Shown: one piece after another, positions 26,134 through 35,143 of the stretch
Layout of the letters: each line of letters starts with the position of its first letter
Numbering within the stretch: position 1 is the first letter of the stretch
Source of the DNA: Streptomyces bikiniensis
Lineage (GTDB): Bacteria; Actinomycetota; Actinomycetes; Streptomycetales; Streptomycetaceae
Direction of reading: 5' to 3'
Assembly (NCBI GenBank): GCA_000716465.1
Contig: JNWL01000053.1
Coordinates: forward strand, 1 to 40,330
DNA: 40,330 nucleotides
Notes under the pieces: model-generated
What the model was told of the DNA's origin: nothing
The model's input: only the letters and a program-made list of their open reading frames with translations
Databases searched by the model: none
Position numbers and translations under genes: made by a program

Positions 26134-26150
26134 CCGGTCGGTCCGACCGG
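26134..26150. promoter_or_regulatory. 17-bp inverted repeat CCGGTCGG-t-CCGACCGG
   Basis: A perfect 8+1+8 dyad midway in the divergent gap between the amidase (26071) and the TIGR03089 gene (26209). The position suits an operator serving both genes. No regulator gene lies nearby. Confidence 0.35.
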
Positions 26151-26195
26151 TGGACGGCGTCACCGGTACGGCGGACCCCGGCGGGCCCTCCCGCG

Positions 26196-26201
26196 TACGC
26201 T
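26196..26201 (+). promoter_or_regulatory. -10 box TACGCT of a leaderless promoter
   Basis: TACGCT followed by 7 bases and then GTG 26209, with no Shine-Dalgarno. The same hexamer precedes the metallopeptidase-like gene at a similar distance. Confidence 0.45.
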
Positions 26202-26208
26202 GTCCGGC

Positions 26209-26961
26209 GTGAACGCCAGCGACCGCACCCCCGCCGACCTGCTGCGATCCGCGCTCGCCGCGGACGCCGCCCGCCCCTTGGTCACCTTCTACGACGACGC
26301 CACCGGTGAACGGGTGGAATTGTCCGTCGCCACCTTCGCCAATTGGGTGGCCAAGACGGCGAACCTGATCCAGGGCGAGCTGTCCGCCGGACCCGGCGAC
26401 CGGGTCGCGCTGCTGCTGCCCGCGCACTGGCAGACCGCCGTCTGGCTGCTCGCCTGCTCCTCGGTGGGCGTGACCGCCGAGCTCGGCGGCGACCCGGCCG
26501 GCGCGGACGTCGTGGTCGCGGGCCCGGAGACCCTGGAGGCGGGCCTCGCCTGCTCCGGGGAGCGGATCGCGCTCTCCCTGGCGCCGCTGGGCCGCCGCTT
26601 CCCCACCGCGCCCGCCGGTTACGCGGACTACGCGGTCGAGGTCCCGAGCCAGGGCGACCGGTTCGCCCCGTTCGTGCCGGTGGACGCGGACGCCCCCGCC
26701 CTGGTCGTCGGCGGTGTGGAACGCAGTGGCGTCGAACTCGTCGCGCAGGCCCGCGTGGACGCGGCGGCGCTCGGCCTCGGCCCCGGCTCGCGGCTGCTCT
26801 CCGGGCTCGGCTACGGGGACTGGACCGGCGTCTCGACCGGTCTGTACGCGCCGCTCGCCGCCGGCGGTTCGGTGGTCCTGTGCCGGAACCTGGACCGGCT
26901 CGCGCCCGAGGCGTTCGAGAAGCGGGTGGAGAGCGAGCGGGTGACGGACACCGCCGTGTGA
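26209..26961 (+). CDS. TIGR03089 family protein (AMP-binding-enzyme-like fragment)
   Basis: A 250-residue actinobacterial protein. It resembles the N-terminal part of acyl-CoA synthetase/AMP-binding enzymes: RPLVTFYDDATGERVELSVA, TFANWVAKTANLIQGELSAG, GDRVALLLPAHWQTAVWLLA and the LLSGLGYGDWTGVSTGLYAP segment. It lacks the adenylate-forming motifs and the C-terminal lid, so it is probably not an active ligase. Family members are known only as conserved proteins of this locus in Streptomyces. The GTG start sits 7 bases after a TACGCT -10 box. A strong terminator follows at 26991-27033. Confidence 0.8.
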   Translation: MNASDRTPADLLRSALAADAARPLVTFYDDATGERVELSVATFANWVAKTANLIQGELSAGPGDRVALLLPAHWQTAVWLLACSSVGVTAELGGDPAGADVVVAGPETLEAGLACSGERIALSLAPLGRRFPTAPAGYADYAVEVPSQGDRFAPFVPVDADAPALVVGGVERSGVELVAQARVDAAALGLGPGSRLLSGLGYGDWTGVSTGLYAPLAAGGSVVLCRNLDRLAPEAFEKRVESERVTDTAV

Positions 26962-26990
26962 CACCCCGGCCGCCTTCCGGCCCGCCCCTG

Positions 26991-27033
26991 CCCGTCACCG
27001 GGCCGAACCGCACCCGTTCGGCCCAGTGACGGG
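26991..27033 (+). terminator. Hairpin terminator after the TIGR03089 gene
   Basis: CCCGTCAC (26991-26998), one mismatch, then GGGCCGAAC (27000-27008) pairs with GTTCGGCCC (27016-27024) and GTGACGGG (27026-27033): 17 base pairs, one mismatch, 7-base loop. Confidence 0.8.
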
Positions 27034-27184
27034 CCGGGTCCCCGGGTTCGCGCGCCCGGTCCGGTGGATGATCGGTGGGGGGAGTCGTCTCCTTCCGCAC
27101 CACCACGCGTCGGGCCCGGCCGGCCCCTTCCCCGGCCGGCGGCCGTCCGGCGCGCCGCCGACGCCACGAAGGACGGACGCAGAC

Positions 27185-28414
27185 GTGACGGACCGCGCAG
27201 GCACGCCCGCCGAACCGGACCCCCCGGCGCCCGAGGACGGGGCCACCGGGGGAACGGCGGCGGAGGACGCGGCCGGCGCCCCGGAGGGGCCGGGGGCCGG
27301 CGGCCCCGGGAAGCGGCGCCGCCACTGGCTGCGCTGGACGGCCCTCGGCGTCTCCGTCGCCCTGCTCGGCGCGGCCGGGGCCGGCTGGTGGTTCTACCGG
27401 AAGCTCGACGGCAACATCACCACGGACACCACCGCCGCCGACGAGCTGCGCAGGTACGAGAAGGAGCGGCCGCCCGCCAACTCCTCGGCCGCCCGGAACA
27501 TCCTGCTCATCGGTTCGGACACGCGGTCCGGCGAGGGGAACGAGCGGTACGGCAGGGACAGGGGCACCCAGCGCTCGGACACCGTGATCCTGCTGCACCT
27601 CGCGGCGGGGAAGCGGAGCGCGACCGCCGTCTCCCTGCCCCGCGACCTGATGGTGACGGTCCCGAGCTGCCGCAAGCCGGACGGGTCCCGCACCCGGGAG
27701 CAGTTCGCGCAGTTCAACTGGGCCTTCGAGATCGGCGGTACGGCGTGCACGATCCGTACCGTGGAGAAGCTGACCGGGACGCGGGTCGACCACCACATGG
27801 TGATCGACTTCCAGGGCTTCAAGAAGATGGTGGACGCCGTGGACGGGGTGGAGGTCTGCCTCAAGGAGCCCGTGGACGACTCCGACGCGCACCTGAAGCT
27901 GCCGGCGGGGCGCCAGACGCTCCACGGGGAGCAGGCCCTCGGTTTCGTACGGGCCCGGAAGTCGCTCGGCAACGGCAGCGACACCGAACGCATGGACCGC
28001 CAGCAGCAGTTCCTCGGCGCCCTCGTCAACAAGGTGCAGAGCAACGGCGTCCTGCTGAACCCGACCAAGCTCTATCCGGTCCTGGACGCGGCCACGAAGT
28101 CGATCACGACCGACGCGGGGCTCGACTCGCTGCGGGACCTGTACGACCTGGCGCGCTCGATGCGGGCGATCCCGACCGAGCGGGTGCAGTTCCTCACGGT
28201 CCCCCGGCGTCCGTACACGTATAACGCGAACCGGGACGAACTGGTGCAGCCCGCCGCGAGTCAACTCTTCGAACAGCTGCGGGAGGACCGGCCCGTGGCG
28301 GTGACGCCCGGCGAGAAGGACGGGGAGCGGCGGCCCGACGCGGAGGCGTCGCCGAGTCCGGCCCCGACGCCGACGTTCACCGGGCGGAACGCGGCGGAGG
28401 GGGTGTGCTCCTGA
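27185..28414 (+). CDS. LCP (LytR-CpsA-Psr) family protein 1
   Basis: A 409-residue enzyme predicted to transfer lipid-linked glycopolymers to peptidoglycan on the outer face of the membrane. There is an acidic/Pro-rich cytoplasmic tail (1-42), one membrane span about 50-71 (WTALGVSVALLGAAGAGWWF), then the LCP domain from about 104: RNILLIGSDTRSGEGNERYG, RSDTVILLHLA, AVSLPRDLMVTVPSC and GEQALGFVRARKSLG, the last with the catalytic arginines. Cys161 (after VP) and two later Cys may form disulfides. There is no LytR_C domain. GTG 27185 with GAAGGAC upstream is preferred over earlier in-frame starts. It is first of five LCP genes in 10 kb. Confidence 0.9.
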   Translation: MTDRAGTPAEPDPPAPEDGATGGTAAEDAAGAPEGPGAGGPGKRRRHWLRWTALGVSVALLGAAGAGWWFYRKLDGNITTDTTAADELRRYEKERPPANSSAARNILLIGSDTRSGEGNERYGRDRGTQRSDTVILLHLAAGKRSATAVSLPRDLMVTVPSCRKPDGSRTREQFAQFNWAFEIGGTACTIRTVEKLTGTRVDHHMVIDFQGFKKMVDAVDGVEVCLKEPVDDSDAHLKLPAGRQTLHGEQALGFVRARKSLGNGSDTERMDRQQQFLGALVNKVQSNGVLLNPTKLYPVLDAATKSITTDAGLDSLRDLYDLARSMRAIPTERVQFLTVPRRPYTYNANRDELVQPAASQLFEQLREDRPVAVTPGEKDGERRPDAEASPSPAPTPTFTGRNAAEGVCS

Positions 28415-28721
28415 CCGGGGCGCGCGGCGGGACGGCAGGGGGCCGTGGGGAGGAGGCTGCGGGGAGGGGCCGTGGGGAGGGCGGGTAAAAGGTGGGCCAA
28501 GGGGAGGGGCGAGAGGGATGCGGTTTGGGCGGATTGCCCGGTTGTAAGGCGCGTGGAATTTGTCACGGACGTCGCCCCGCGCTGAACTGGGCGGATAGTG
28601 TGACCCGATCCGGTGTACCCCGACCACGTGGTCGTCACACTCACCAGGGATCGAACGACCGAGAAAGCGGCGCCCGGGGGGAGGGCGCCTCGCGTGGCAC
28701 CGACGGAGGACTCGAGTAACC
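28415..28721. other. 307-base spacer between LCP genes 1 and 2
   Basis: G-rich with GGGCCGTGGGGAGG repeated (28439-28480). A TAGTGT -10-like box (28596-28601) lacks a matching -35. GGAATTTGTCAC (28555-28566) recalls cell-envelope sigma-E -35 elements but has no partner at the right distance. No gene seen. Confidence 0.4.
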
Positions 28722-30485
28722 GTGGACGCGCACAGCCGTGGACGGGCGGACGAGATCGACCCCGCCGACCAGTGGGTACTCAACCCGCGAACGGGCAACT
28801 ACGAACTGCGACTGGACCACTCCGCTGGGCAGCCGGCACCCCCGTCCCGGTCCCACGGCCCCTCCGCCCCCGCCGCGGCCGAGGCGTCCGAGGCGTCCGA
28901 GGGGGGCACCGCCACCGCCACCGCCACCGAGGCCCCCGTCCCCGGCCAGCGCCGGCGCCGGGTCCCCGAGCAGACCCGGGGCGGCCGGCAGGCGCCCCCG
29001 AGCCGCCGCAGGCCCAAACAGGGCGCCTCGCGCAAGAAGAAGGTCCTGATGTGGACCGGCGGCGCGATGGCCTTCGTCCTCGTGGGCGGCGCCACCGGGG
29101 CGTACCTGATCTACAACAAGCTCAACGGCAACATCGGCACGGTGGACGTCGGCGACGCGGCGATCGACGCGCCCGGCATGGAGGGCCCGCTCAACATCCT
29201 GATCATCGGCAACGACGTGCGCACCGGTGAGGGCAACGAGAGCTACGGGAACAAGAGCAACGTCACCGGTCACGCCGACACCACGTTCCTCATCCACATC
29301 GCCGAGGACCGGACCAACGCGACGGCGCTGAGCATCCCCCGGGACCTCAAGACCGAGATCCCGGACTGCCCCACGAAACAGCCCGACGGTTCGACCAAGG
29401 TCATCCCCGGCTCGGTCGGGAAGACCAAGTTCAACGAGTCGTTCGGCGTGAACGGCCGCGACCCGGGCTGCACGATGCGCACCGTCACGCAGATGACCGG
29501 GGTGGGGATCAACCACTTCATGATGGTCGACTTCAACGCCGTCAAGACGCTGTCGACGGCCGTCGGCGGTGTGGAGGTCTGTCTGACCAAGCCCATCCAG
29601 GACAAGAACTACTCCAAGCTCAGCCTCCCCGCGGGCGAGCACCGGATCCAGGGCGAGCAGGCGCTCGCGTTCCTGCGCAACCGCCACGGCCTCGGCAACG
29701 AGAGCGACCTGGACCGCATCAAGATGCAGCAGCAGTTCCTCGCCTCGATGCTGCGCCAGTTGAAGGAAGACACCCTGAGCAGCCCGACGCAGCTGCTCTC
29801 GGTCGCGAACGCGGCGACCGAGGCGCTCACGGTGGACAAGGGGATAGGGAGCGCGCTGAAGCTGACCTCCCTGGCCAAGGAGATCGGGAAGGTCGACCTG
29901 AAGAACATCAGCTTCATGACCGTCCCGGTGGTCGACAACCCGGACGAGCCGCCCAACAAGCGGGCGACCGTCGTCCTCGACTCCACCAAGGCTCCGCAGG
30001 TGTTCGAGATGATCCGGGGCGACGTCTCCTTCACCGAGGTGAAGAAGAAGGAGCAGGACGCCAAGAACGCCCAGGCGCAGGCCCAGGCGAAGCTCCTCCA
30101 GGGCGCGCGGGCCACCGCCGCCGACGTGCGCGTCGACGTCTACAACGGCAGCGGCGTCCGGGGAGCGGCCCAGTCGACCCTGAGCTGGCTCCAGAACGAG
30201 CAGGGCGTGCTCCGCTCGACCAACAAGAGCAACGCCCCCGAGAAGGCGGCGAAGACCACGCTCACCTACGCACCGAACCAGGCCGATCAGGCCCGCGCGC
30301 TCGCGGACATGATGGGCCTGCCCGCCACGGCGCTCAAGCCGGGCACGCAGGACGCCGGGGAGTTCGAGCCCATGACGCTCGTCCTCGGCGCCGACTTCAA
30401 GGGCGCGGGGGTGCCCGTCAACGGCCCGGCAAAGGCGCCGGACGTCGAGAAGGTAGAAGCCGACAAGCAGGTGTGCGCCAAGTGA
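28722..30485 (+). CDS. LCP family protein 2 with C-terminal LytR_C domain
   Basis: 587 residues. The cytoplasmic N-terminus of about 106 residues carries an Ala-Thr run and an Arg/Lys-rich end (RRRPKQGASRKKK). The membrane span is at about 108-130 and the LCP domain runs from about 156: LNILIIGNDVRTGEGNESYG, HADTTFLIHIAEDRTNATAL, SIPRDLKTEIPDC and GEQALAFLRNRHGLGNESDL. From about 467 a LytR_C domain follows (DVRVDVYNGSGVRGAAQSTL). Predicted to be an extracytoplasmic glycopolymer-peptidoglycan ligase. GTG 28722 has GGAGGAC upstream. Fifty bases separate it from the next LCP gene, likely one operon. Confidence 0.9.
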   Translation: MDAHSRGRADEIDPADQWVLNPRTGNYELRLDHSAGQPAPPSRSHGPSAPAAAEASEASEGGTATATATEAPVPGQRRRRVPEQTRGGRQAPPSRRRPKQGASRKKKVLMWTGGAMAFVLVGGATGAYLIYNKLNGNIGTVDVGDAAIDAPGMEGPLNILIIGNDVRTGEGNESYGNKSNVTGHADTTFLIHIAEDRTNATALSIPRDLKTEIPDCPTKQPDGSTKVIPGSVGKTKFNESFGVNGRDPGCTMRTVTQMTGVGINHFMMVDFNAVKTLSTAVGGVEVCLTKPIQDKNYSKLSLPAGEHRIQGEQALAFLRNRHGLGNESDLDRIKMQQQFLASMLRQLKEDTLSSPTQLLSVANAATEALTVDKGIGSALKLTSLAKEIGKVDLKNISFMTVPVVDNPDEPPNKRATVVLDSTKAPQVFEMIRGDVSFTEVKKKEQDAKNAQAQAQAKLLQGARATAADVRVDVYNGSGVRGAAQSTLSWLQNEQGVLRSTNKSNAPEKAAKTTLTYAPNQADQARALADMMGLPATALKPGTQDAGEFEPMTLVLGADFKGAGVPVNGPAKAPDVEKVEADKQVCAK

Positions 30486-30535
30486 CCCGGAAACACCGGG
30501 ACTCGGCGCGCGCCTGATTCACGAGGGGACCTGGG

Positions 30536-32299
30536 GTGGGACAGAACAGCGTGCGCGGGGAGGGAACGCGGGGCAGCGTGCCGCGCGCCCGTGAACTGAG
30601 CTGGGACGACGACCTGCACGGGGCCGGCGAGGCGACCGGGGCCGATCCTTCCGACGGGCCGGAGGCCTCCGGCGGGTCCTCCGGCGGCTCCTCCGACGGG
30701 GCCACCCGCGCGGAGCGGCGGCGGGGCGCGGCGGGCGGTGACGCGCGTAGCGGCCACCGCCGCGGCGGCTCCCGGCGGCGCCCCAGGAAAGATGCCGGCA
30801 AGAAGACCGGCAAGCGCAGGGCGCTGCGCTGGGTGGCGATCACCCTGGCGGTGCTGATACTCGGGACGGCCGGCGCCGGATACCTGTACTACGAGTACCT
30901 GAACGGCAACATCCGCGGCGGCAGCCGCGCGGGCGGCAACAGCGGCGTCAAGAAGGCCGCGCCGAACGCGCTGGGCGACACCCCGCTGAACATCCTGATG
31001 ATCGGCTCGGACGACCGGAGCGACGAGAAGAACGTCGCCCTGGGCGGCGGCAAGAACGACCGGGACCGCAAGCCACTGGCCGACGTGCAGATGCTGCTGC
31101 ACATCTCGGCGGACCGGGAGAACGCCTCGATCGTCTCCATCCCCCGCGACACGGTCGTCCCGATCCCCGAGTGCAAGGACGAGAACGGCACGTCCTACCC
31201 GGCCACGACCAACCGGCCGATCAACGAGAGCCTGCAGCGCGGCGGCCCCGGCTGCACCCTCACCACCTGGGAGAACCTCACCGGGGTCTACATCGACCAC
31301 TGGATGATGGTCGACTTCGCCGGTGTCGTGGCGATGGCCGACGAGGTCGGCGGCGTCCCGGTCTGCGTGAAGACCGGCGTCCACGACAAGTCGACCCGGG
31401 ACGTGAAGGGCGGCTCCGGCCTGAAGCTGAAGCAGGGCACCACCGAGGTCCAGGGCGAACAGGCCCTCCAGTGGCTGCGCACCCGGCACGCGTTCGGCAG
31501 CGACCAGAACCGCGCCAAGGCCCAGCACATGTACATGAACGGCATGATGAAGAAGCTCCAGAGCCAGAACGCCTGGAGCGACACCGGCCGGCTGATGGGC
31601 CTGGCCGACACCGCCACGCGGGCCCTCCGGGTCTCCGACGAGATCAAGAGCGTGAAGAAGCTCTTCGACCTGTCGATGCAGCTCAAGAACGTCAAGATCG
31701 ACCGTCTGACGACGGCTACGGTCCCGACGAGGCCCTATCCCGCCAACCCCAACGCGTGGCTGGAGATGGTCCCGGCGTCCGCCGAGAAGATGTGGACGAT
31801 GCTCCGTGACGACGTCGCCTACGACAAGAACGGCGGCAAGCCGAAGCCGACGGCCTCCGCGAAGCCGAAGGTGCCCGCCGACGCCCCCGGTTCCTACGGC
31901 GTGACGATCGTCAACGGCACCGACGGCGACAACGAGGCGGCCGTCCAGGGCCGTGCCCGCACGCTGGCCGAGACGCTCCGGGGCAAGGGCTTCGCCCGGG
32001 CCGAGGCCTCCTCGGAGGGCGGCCCCCGCAAGGACACCGTGATCGTCTACCCCAAGGACGCCGGCGACAAGGGCAAGGCGAACGCCCAGGCGGTGGCCGT
32101 GGCCCTCGGGCTGCCCGAGTCCGCCGTCCGGATCGACGCGAAGGCCGAGGGCATCAAGCTCATCGTCGGCGCCGACTGGCGCGAGGGCCCGGTCTACAAG
32201 AGGCCGACGCACACCGCGGGCGACCTGCCCGAGGGCGCCGACGACAAGGCGGACTGCATGGACGTCTACTCGGTCTACCAGTGGGACGGGAAGAGCTGA
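30536..32299 (+). CDS. LCP family protein 3 with C-terminal LytR_C domain
   Basis: 587 residues, the same length as its upstream neighbour but clearly diverged. A basic cytoplasmic region (RRRPRKDAGKKTGKRR) precedes the membrane span at about 96-120. The LCP domain starts near 151: LNILMIGSDDRSDEKN, ADVQMLLHISADRENASIV, SIPRDTVVPIPEC, then GEQALQWLRTRHAFGSDQNR. The position-specific Arg/Lys-Ser/Thr-Asp-Thr motif is replaced by Leu-Ala-Asp-Val, keeping the Asp. A LytR_C domain begins near 453 (YGVTIVNGTDGDNEAAVQGR). It ends at a 21-bp hairpin. Confidence 0.9.
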   Translation: MGQNSVRGEGTRGSVPRARELSWDDDLHGAGEATGADPSDGPEASGGSSGGSSDGATRAERRRGAAGGDARSGHRRGGSRRRPRKDAGKKTGKRRALRWVAITLAVLILGTAGAGYLYYEYLNGNIRGGSRAGGNSGVKKAAPNALGDTPLNILMIGSDDRSDEKNVALGGGKNDRDRKPLADVQMLLHISADRENASIVSIPRDTVVPIPECKDENGTSYPATTNRPINESLQRGGPGCTLTTWENLTGVYIDHWMMVDFAGVVAMADEVGGVPVCVKTGVHDKSTRDVKGGSGLKLKQGTTEVQGEQALQWLRTRHAFGSDQNRAKAQHMYMNGMMKKLQSQNAWSDTGRLMGLADTATRALRVSDEIKSVKKLFDLSMQLKNVKIDRLTTATVPTRPYPANPNAWLEMVPASAEKMWTMLRDDVAYDKNGGKPKPTASAKPKVPADAPGSYGVTIVNGTDGDNEAAVQGRARTLAETLRGKGFARAEASSEGGPRKDTVIVYPKDAGDKGKANAQAVAVALGLPESAVRIDAKAEGIKLIVGADWREGPVYKRPTHTAGDLPEGADDKADCMDVYSVYQWDGKS

Positions 32300-32320
32300 C
32301 TCCCTGCTCCCTCCCCGCGC

Positions 32321-32367
32321 ACACGGCGACGGCCGGACCCCGGAAGGGGGTCCGGCCGTCGCCGTGT
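32321..32367. terminator. 21-bp perfect hairpin, bidirectional terminator
   Basis: ACACGGCGACGGCCGGACCCC (32321-32341) pairs perfectly with 32347-32367 around a 5-base loop, midway between the converging LCP 3 stop (32299) and the GT2 stop (32393). Confidence 0.9.
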
Positions 32368-32392
32368 TCGGGCGCGTACGCGGGCACGGCCC

Positions 32393-33412
32393 TCAGACCG
32401 TCTCCGCCTCCCCCGCCGTCACCGCCGGGCGGCGGCTCGCGATGACCTTCTTCGCGAGGGAGCGGGGGCTGGTGAGGAATCCGTAGCCCCAGGACATGTG
32501 CATGGTGGCGAGGGCGACCGGGATCCGGAGCCGGGTCTTGAGGGGGAGCCCCTTGCCCGCCGGGACCGAGCCGGCGGTGATCGCGGCGAGGTAGCCGGCC
32601 GGGACCACGAAGCCGAGCGGGGTGACGAGGGCGCCCACGACCACTCCGGCGGCGATGGCGCAGACGGCGGTCGGCGGGGCCAGGTAGCGGAGGTTGATGG
32701 AGCCCTGGTGGTAGCGGGCCACCACGTGGCGCCAACGCCCGTAGTCCTTGTACTGCTTGGCGAGCGCCTTCACCGAGGGCCGGGGGCGGTACTGGACGCG
32801 CAGCTCCGGCGAGAACCAGATCAGGCCGCCCGCCTCGCGGATGCGGAAGTTCAGCTCCCAGTCCTGGGCGCGGATGAACTCCACGTTGTAGCCGCCCTGT
32901 TGTTCCAGGGCCTCGCGGCGGAAGACGCCCAGGTACACGGTTTCGGCGGGGCCCGCCTCGCCGCCCGTGTGGAAGGCGGCGTTGCCGACGCCGATCTTCG
33001 AGGTCATCGCGGCGGCGACCGCGTCCTCCCAGGCGTTCTCGCCCTCGGCGTGCATGATGCCGCCGACGTTCTGCGCGCCGGTCTCCTCCAGGAGCCGCAC
33101 GGCGGTGGCGATGTAGTTCGGGGAGAGCATCCCGTGGCCGTCGACGCGCACCACGATCGGGTGGCGGGAGGCCGCGATCGCCGCGTTGAGGGCGGCGGGC
33201 GTACGGCCCGTGGGGTTGGGCACGGTGTGGACGCGGGGGTCCTCCCGGACGAGTTCGGCGGCGATCTCGTCGGTGCGGTCCGTGGACGGGCCGAGCGCGA
33301 TCACCACCTCCATCTCGCCGTCGTACTCCTGCTCCAGGATGTGGCGGACGGAGTTGCGCAGGTGCCGCTCCTCGTTGAGGACCGGCATGATCACGGAGAC
33401 GGGGGGCAGCAT
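32393..33412 (-). CDS. Glycosyltransferase family 2, ExoA-like
   Basis: A 339-residue GT2 enzyme. The N-terminal GT-A domain starts VSVIMPVLNEERHLRNSVRH; the acidic site is IVVRVDGHGMLSPNYI, and the acceptor/catalytic block is FIRAQDWELNFRIREAGGLI (Glu-Asp/Gln-Asp equivalents). Two hydrophobic segments near 250-285 suggest membrane attachment, followed by a basic tail. Members such as succinoglycan ExoA add sugars to lipid-linked oligosaccharides. Here, inside a block of LCP genes, it plausibly builds the glycopolymer they attach; donor and acceptor are unknown. GAGGAA lies a few bases before ATG 33412. It is divergent from LCP 4. Confidence 0.88.
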   Translation of the reverse strand: MLPPVSVIMPVLNEERHLRNSVRHILEQEYDGEMEVVIALGPSTDRTDEIAAELVREDPRVHTVPNPTGRTPAALNAAIAASRHPIVVRVDGHGMLSPNYIATAVRLLEETGAQNVGGIMHAEGENAWEDAVAAAMTSKIGVGNAAFHTGGEAGPAETVYLGVFRREALEQQGGYNVEFIRAQDWELNFRIREAGGLIWFSPELRVQYRPRPSVKALAKQYKDYGRWRHVVARYHQGSINLRYLAPPTAVCAIAAGVVVGALVTPLGFVVPAGYLAAITAGSVPAGKGLPLKTRLRIPVALATMHMSWGYGFLTSPRSLAKKVIASRRPAVTAGEAETV

Positions 33413-33588
33413 GGTTCCTCGGCGGTGCGGGGGGCGTCCCCCGCGAGACGGAGACGGTGTTTTCGCCCGCCACGTTACCGCGAACGGGGGACACGGGTGC
33501 GCGCCGCACGGGTGGCGCTCCCTTGCGCTGATCGTATGGGACTACGGTGCTCACGGCCCCCTTGTCCCACCCGCGGAGGTGTCCGTCC

Positions 33589-35049
33589 GTGCCCACACCG
33601 CCCCGCACGCCCCGTCCCCGGCCCGCCGCCCGCCGCGCACCGGCGCGGCGGCCGCGGCGGCGGTCCCGGTGGGGGATGCGGATGGCGACGGCGCTCTCCG
33701 TGACGGTCCTCGCGGCGGGCGGGATCGGGCACGCCCTGGTGACCGGCCTGGACACCGGGCTCACCCGGGTGGACCCCTTCAAGGACATGAAGAACCGGCC
33801 GCGGGCCGGGCACGGGATGAACGTCCTGGTCGTCGGCACGGACGGCCGGGACCGGATCACCCCGGAGGAGCGGGCGAAGTACCGGCTCGGCGGCGCGCCC
33901 TGCAACTGCACCGACACGGTGATGCTGGTGCACATCTCGGAGGACCGGGACCGGGCGAGCGTGGTGAGCCTGCCCCGCGACTCGTACGCCGAGATGCCCG
34001 AGCACACCGACCTCACCAGCGGCGAGCAGCACCAGGCGCACCCGGTGAAGCTGAACGCGGCCTACGCGGAGGGCGGGCCCGCGCTGACCGTGCGGACCGT
34101 CGAGTCGATGACCGGCGTCAAGATCGACCACTATCTGGAGGTCGACTTCACCAGCTTCATGCGGACCGTGGACGCGGTCGGCGGGGTGCGGATCTGTACG
34201 ACGAAGCCGCTGAAGGACGCGTACACCGGACTCGACCTGGCCCCCGGGACCCATGAGCTGGACGGCGGGCGGGCCCTCCAGTACGTGCGCTCCCGGCACG
34301 TCGACGGGGCCGCCGACATCGGGCGGATGCAGCGGCAGCAGAAGTTCCTGGCGGCGCTGGTGGAGCGGGTGACGAGCGGCGGGGTGCTGTTCAACCCGGT
34401 GCGGTTCCGGGCGGTGGCCACGAGCATGCTCGGCTCCGTACGGGCCGACGAGGGCTTCGGCACGGACCAGATGCTGTCGCTCTCCAAGGCGATGCGGGGC
34501 TTCACGCCCACGTCGTCGGAGTTCGTGTCCGTACCGGTCGGGGACATGAGCTTCCCCGTGAAGGGCATCGGCTCGACGGTGAAGTGGGACGCGGCGAAGG
34601 CCCAGCAGCTCTTCCAGGCGCTGCGGGAGGACCGGCCGATCGCGCGGCAGAAGGCGGCGGTGTCGGCGAAGGCGCCGAAGGACGTCGTGGTGGACGTGGC
34701 GCCGGACACGGTCCGGGTGCAGGTCTACAACGGGACCCGGACGGCCGGCCTCGGCCGGAAGGCCGACAATGCGCTGCGCGCGACCGGCTTCGCGACCACC
34801 GGGACCCCCAGGACGGCGGAGGGGGCGGAGCGGAAGCGCACGGTCGTGGAGTACGACCCGCGCTGGGACCGCTCGGCGAAGTCCCTGGCGGCGGCCCTTC
34901 CGGGCGCGGAGCTGAGGGCGGTGGCGGGCAGGGGCGGGACGCTGCGGGTGGTCGTGGGGGCGGACTACGAGGGGGTGCGGACGGTACGGACGGAGGAGCC
35001 GGAGAAGCCGTTCGAGGCGGTGACCGGGGACCAGGTGGTGTGCCCGTAG
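33589..35049 (+). CDS. LCP family protein 4 with C-terminal LytR_C domain
   Basis: 486 residues. A short, very Arg/Pro-rich cytoplasmic tail (RRAPARRPRRRSRWG) is followed by a membrane span at about 32-52. The LCP domain starts near 78: MNVLVVGTDGRDRITPEERA, CNCTDTVMLVHISEDRDRAS, VVSLPRDSYAEMPEH and GGRALQYVRSRHVDGAADIG. A LytR_C-like domain starts near 374 (TVRVQVYNGTRTAGLGRKAD). GTG 33589, preceded by GGAGG, is preferred over an in-frame GTG at 33547. The Cys-Asn-Cys just before the Thr-Asp-Thr motif may form a disulfide. It is divergent from the GT2 gene, with 176 bases between them. Confidence 0.9.
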   Translation: MPTPPRTPRPRPAARRAPARRPRRRSRWGMRMATALSVTVLAAGGIGHALVTGLDTGLTRVDPFKDMKNRPRAGHGMNVLVVGTDGRDRITPEERAKYRLGGAPCNCTDTVMLVHISEDRDRASVVSLPRDSYAEMPEHTDLTSGEQHQAHPVKLNAAYAEGGPALTVRTVESMTGVKIDHYLEVDFTSFMRTVDAVGGVRICTTKPLKDAYTGLDLAPGTHELDGGRALQYVRSRHVDGAADIGRMQRQQKFLAALVERVTSGGVLFNPVRFRAVATSMLGSVRADEGFGTDQMLSLSKAMRGFTPTSSEFVSVPVGDMSFPVKGIGSTVKWDAAKAQQLFQALREDRPIARQKAAVSAKAPKDVVVDVAPDTVRVQVYNGTRTAGLGRKADNALRATGFATTGTPRTAEGAERKRTVVEYDPRWDRSAKSLAAALPGAELRAVAGRGGTLRVVVGADYEGVRTVRTEEPEKPFEAVTGDQVVCP

Positions 35050-35069
35050 CTCCTCGGCCCCGCGCAGCT

Positions 35070-35098
35070 CCCCGGCCCCGCGGTTTCGTGGGCCGGGG
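35070..35098. terminator. Hairpin between LCP 4 and the thioesterase
   Basis: CCCCGGCCC (35070-35078) pairs with GGGCCGGGG (35090-35098) around an 11-base loop, between two converging genes (stops at 35049 and 35144). Confidence 0.6.
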
Positions 35099-35143
35099 CG
35101 GGCCGCGCCGCGGGTACGGGGGCGGGCCCCGGCTCCGTACCCC

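Noticed and set aside
28555..28601. Sigma-E type promoter for LCP 2
   Set aside because: GGAATT and TAGTGT are present, but the spacing does not fit any standard promoter.
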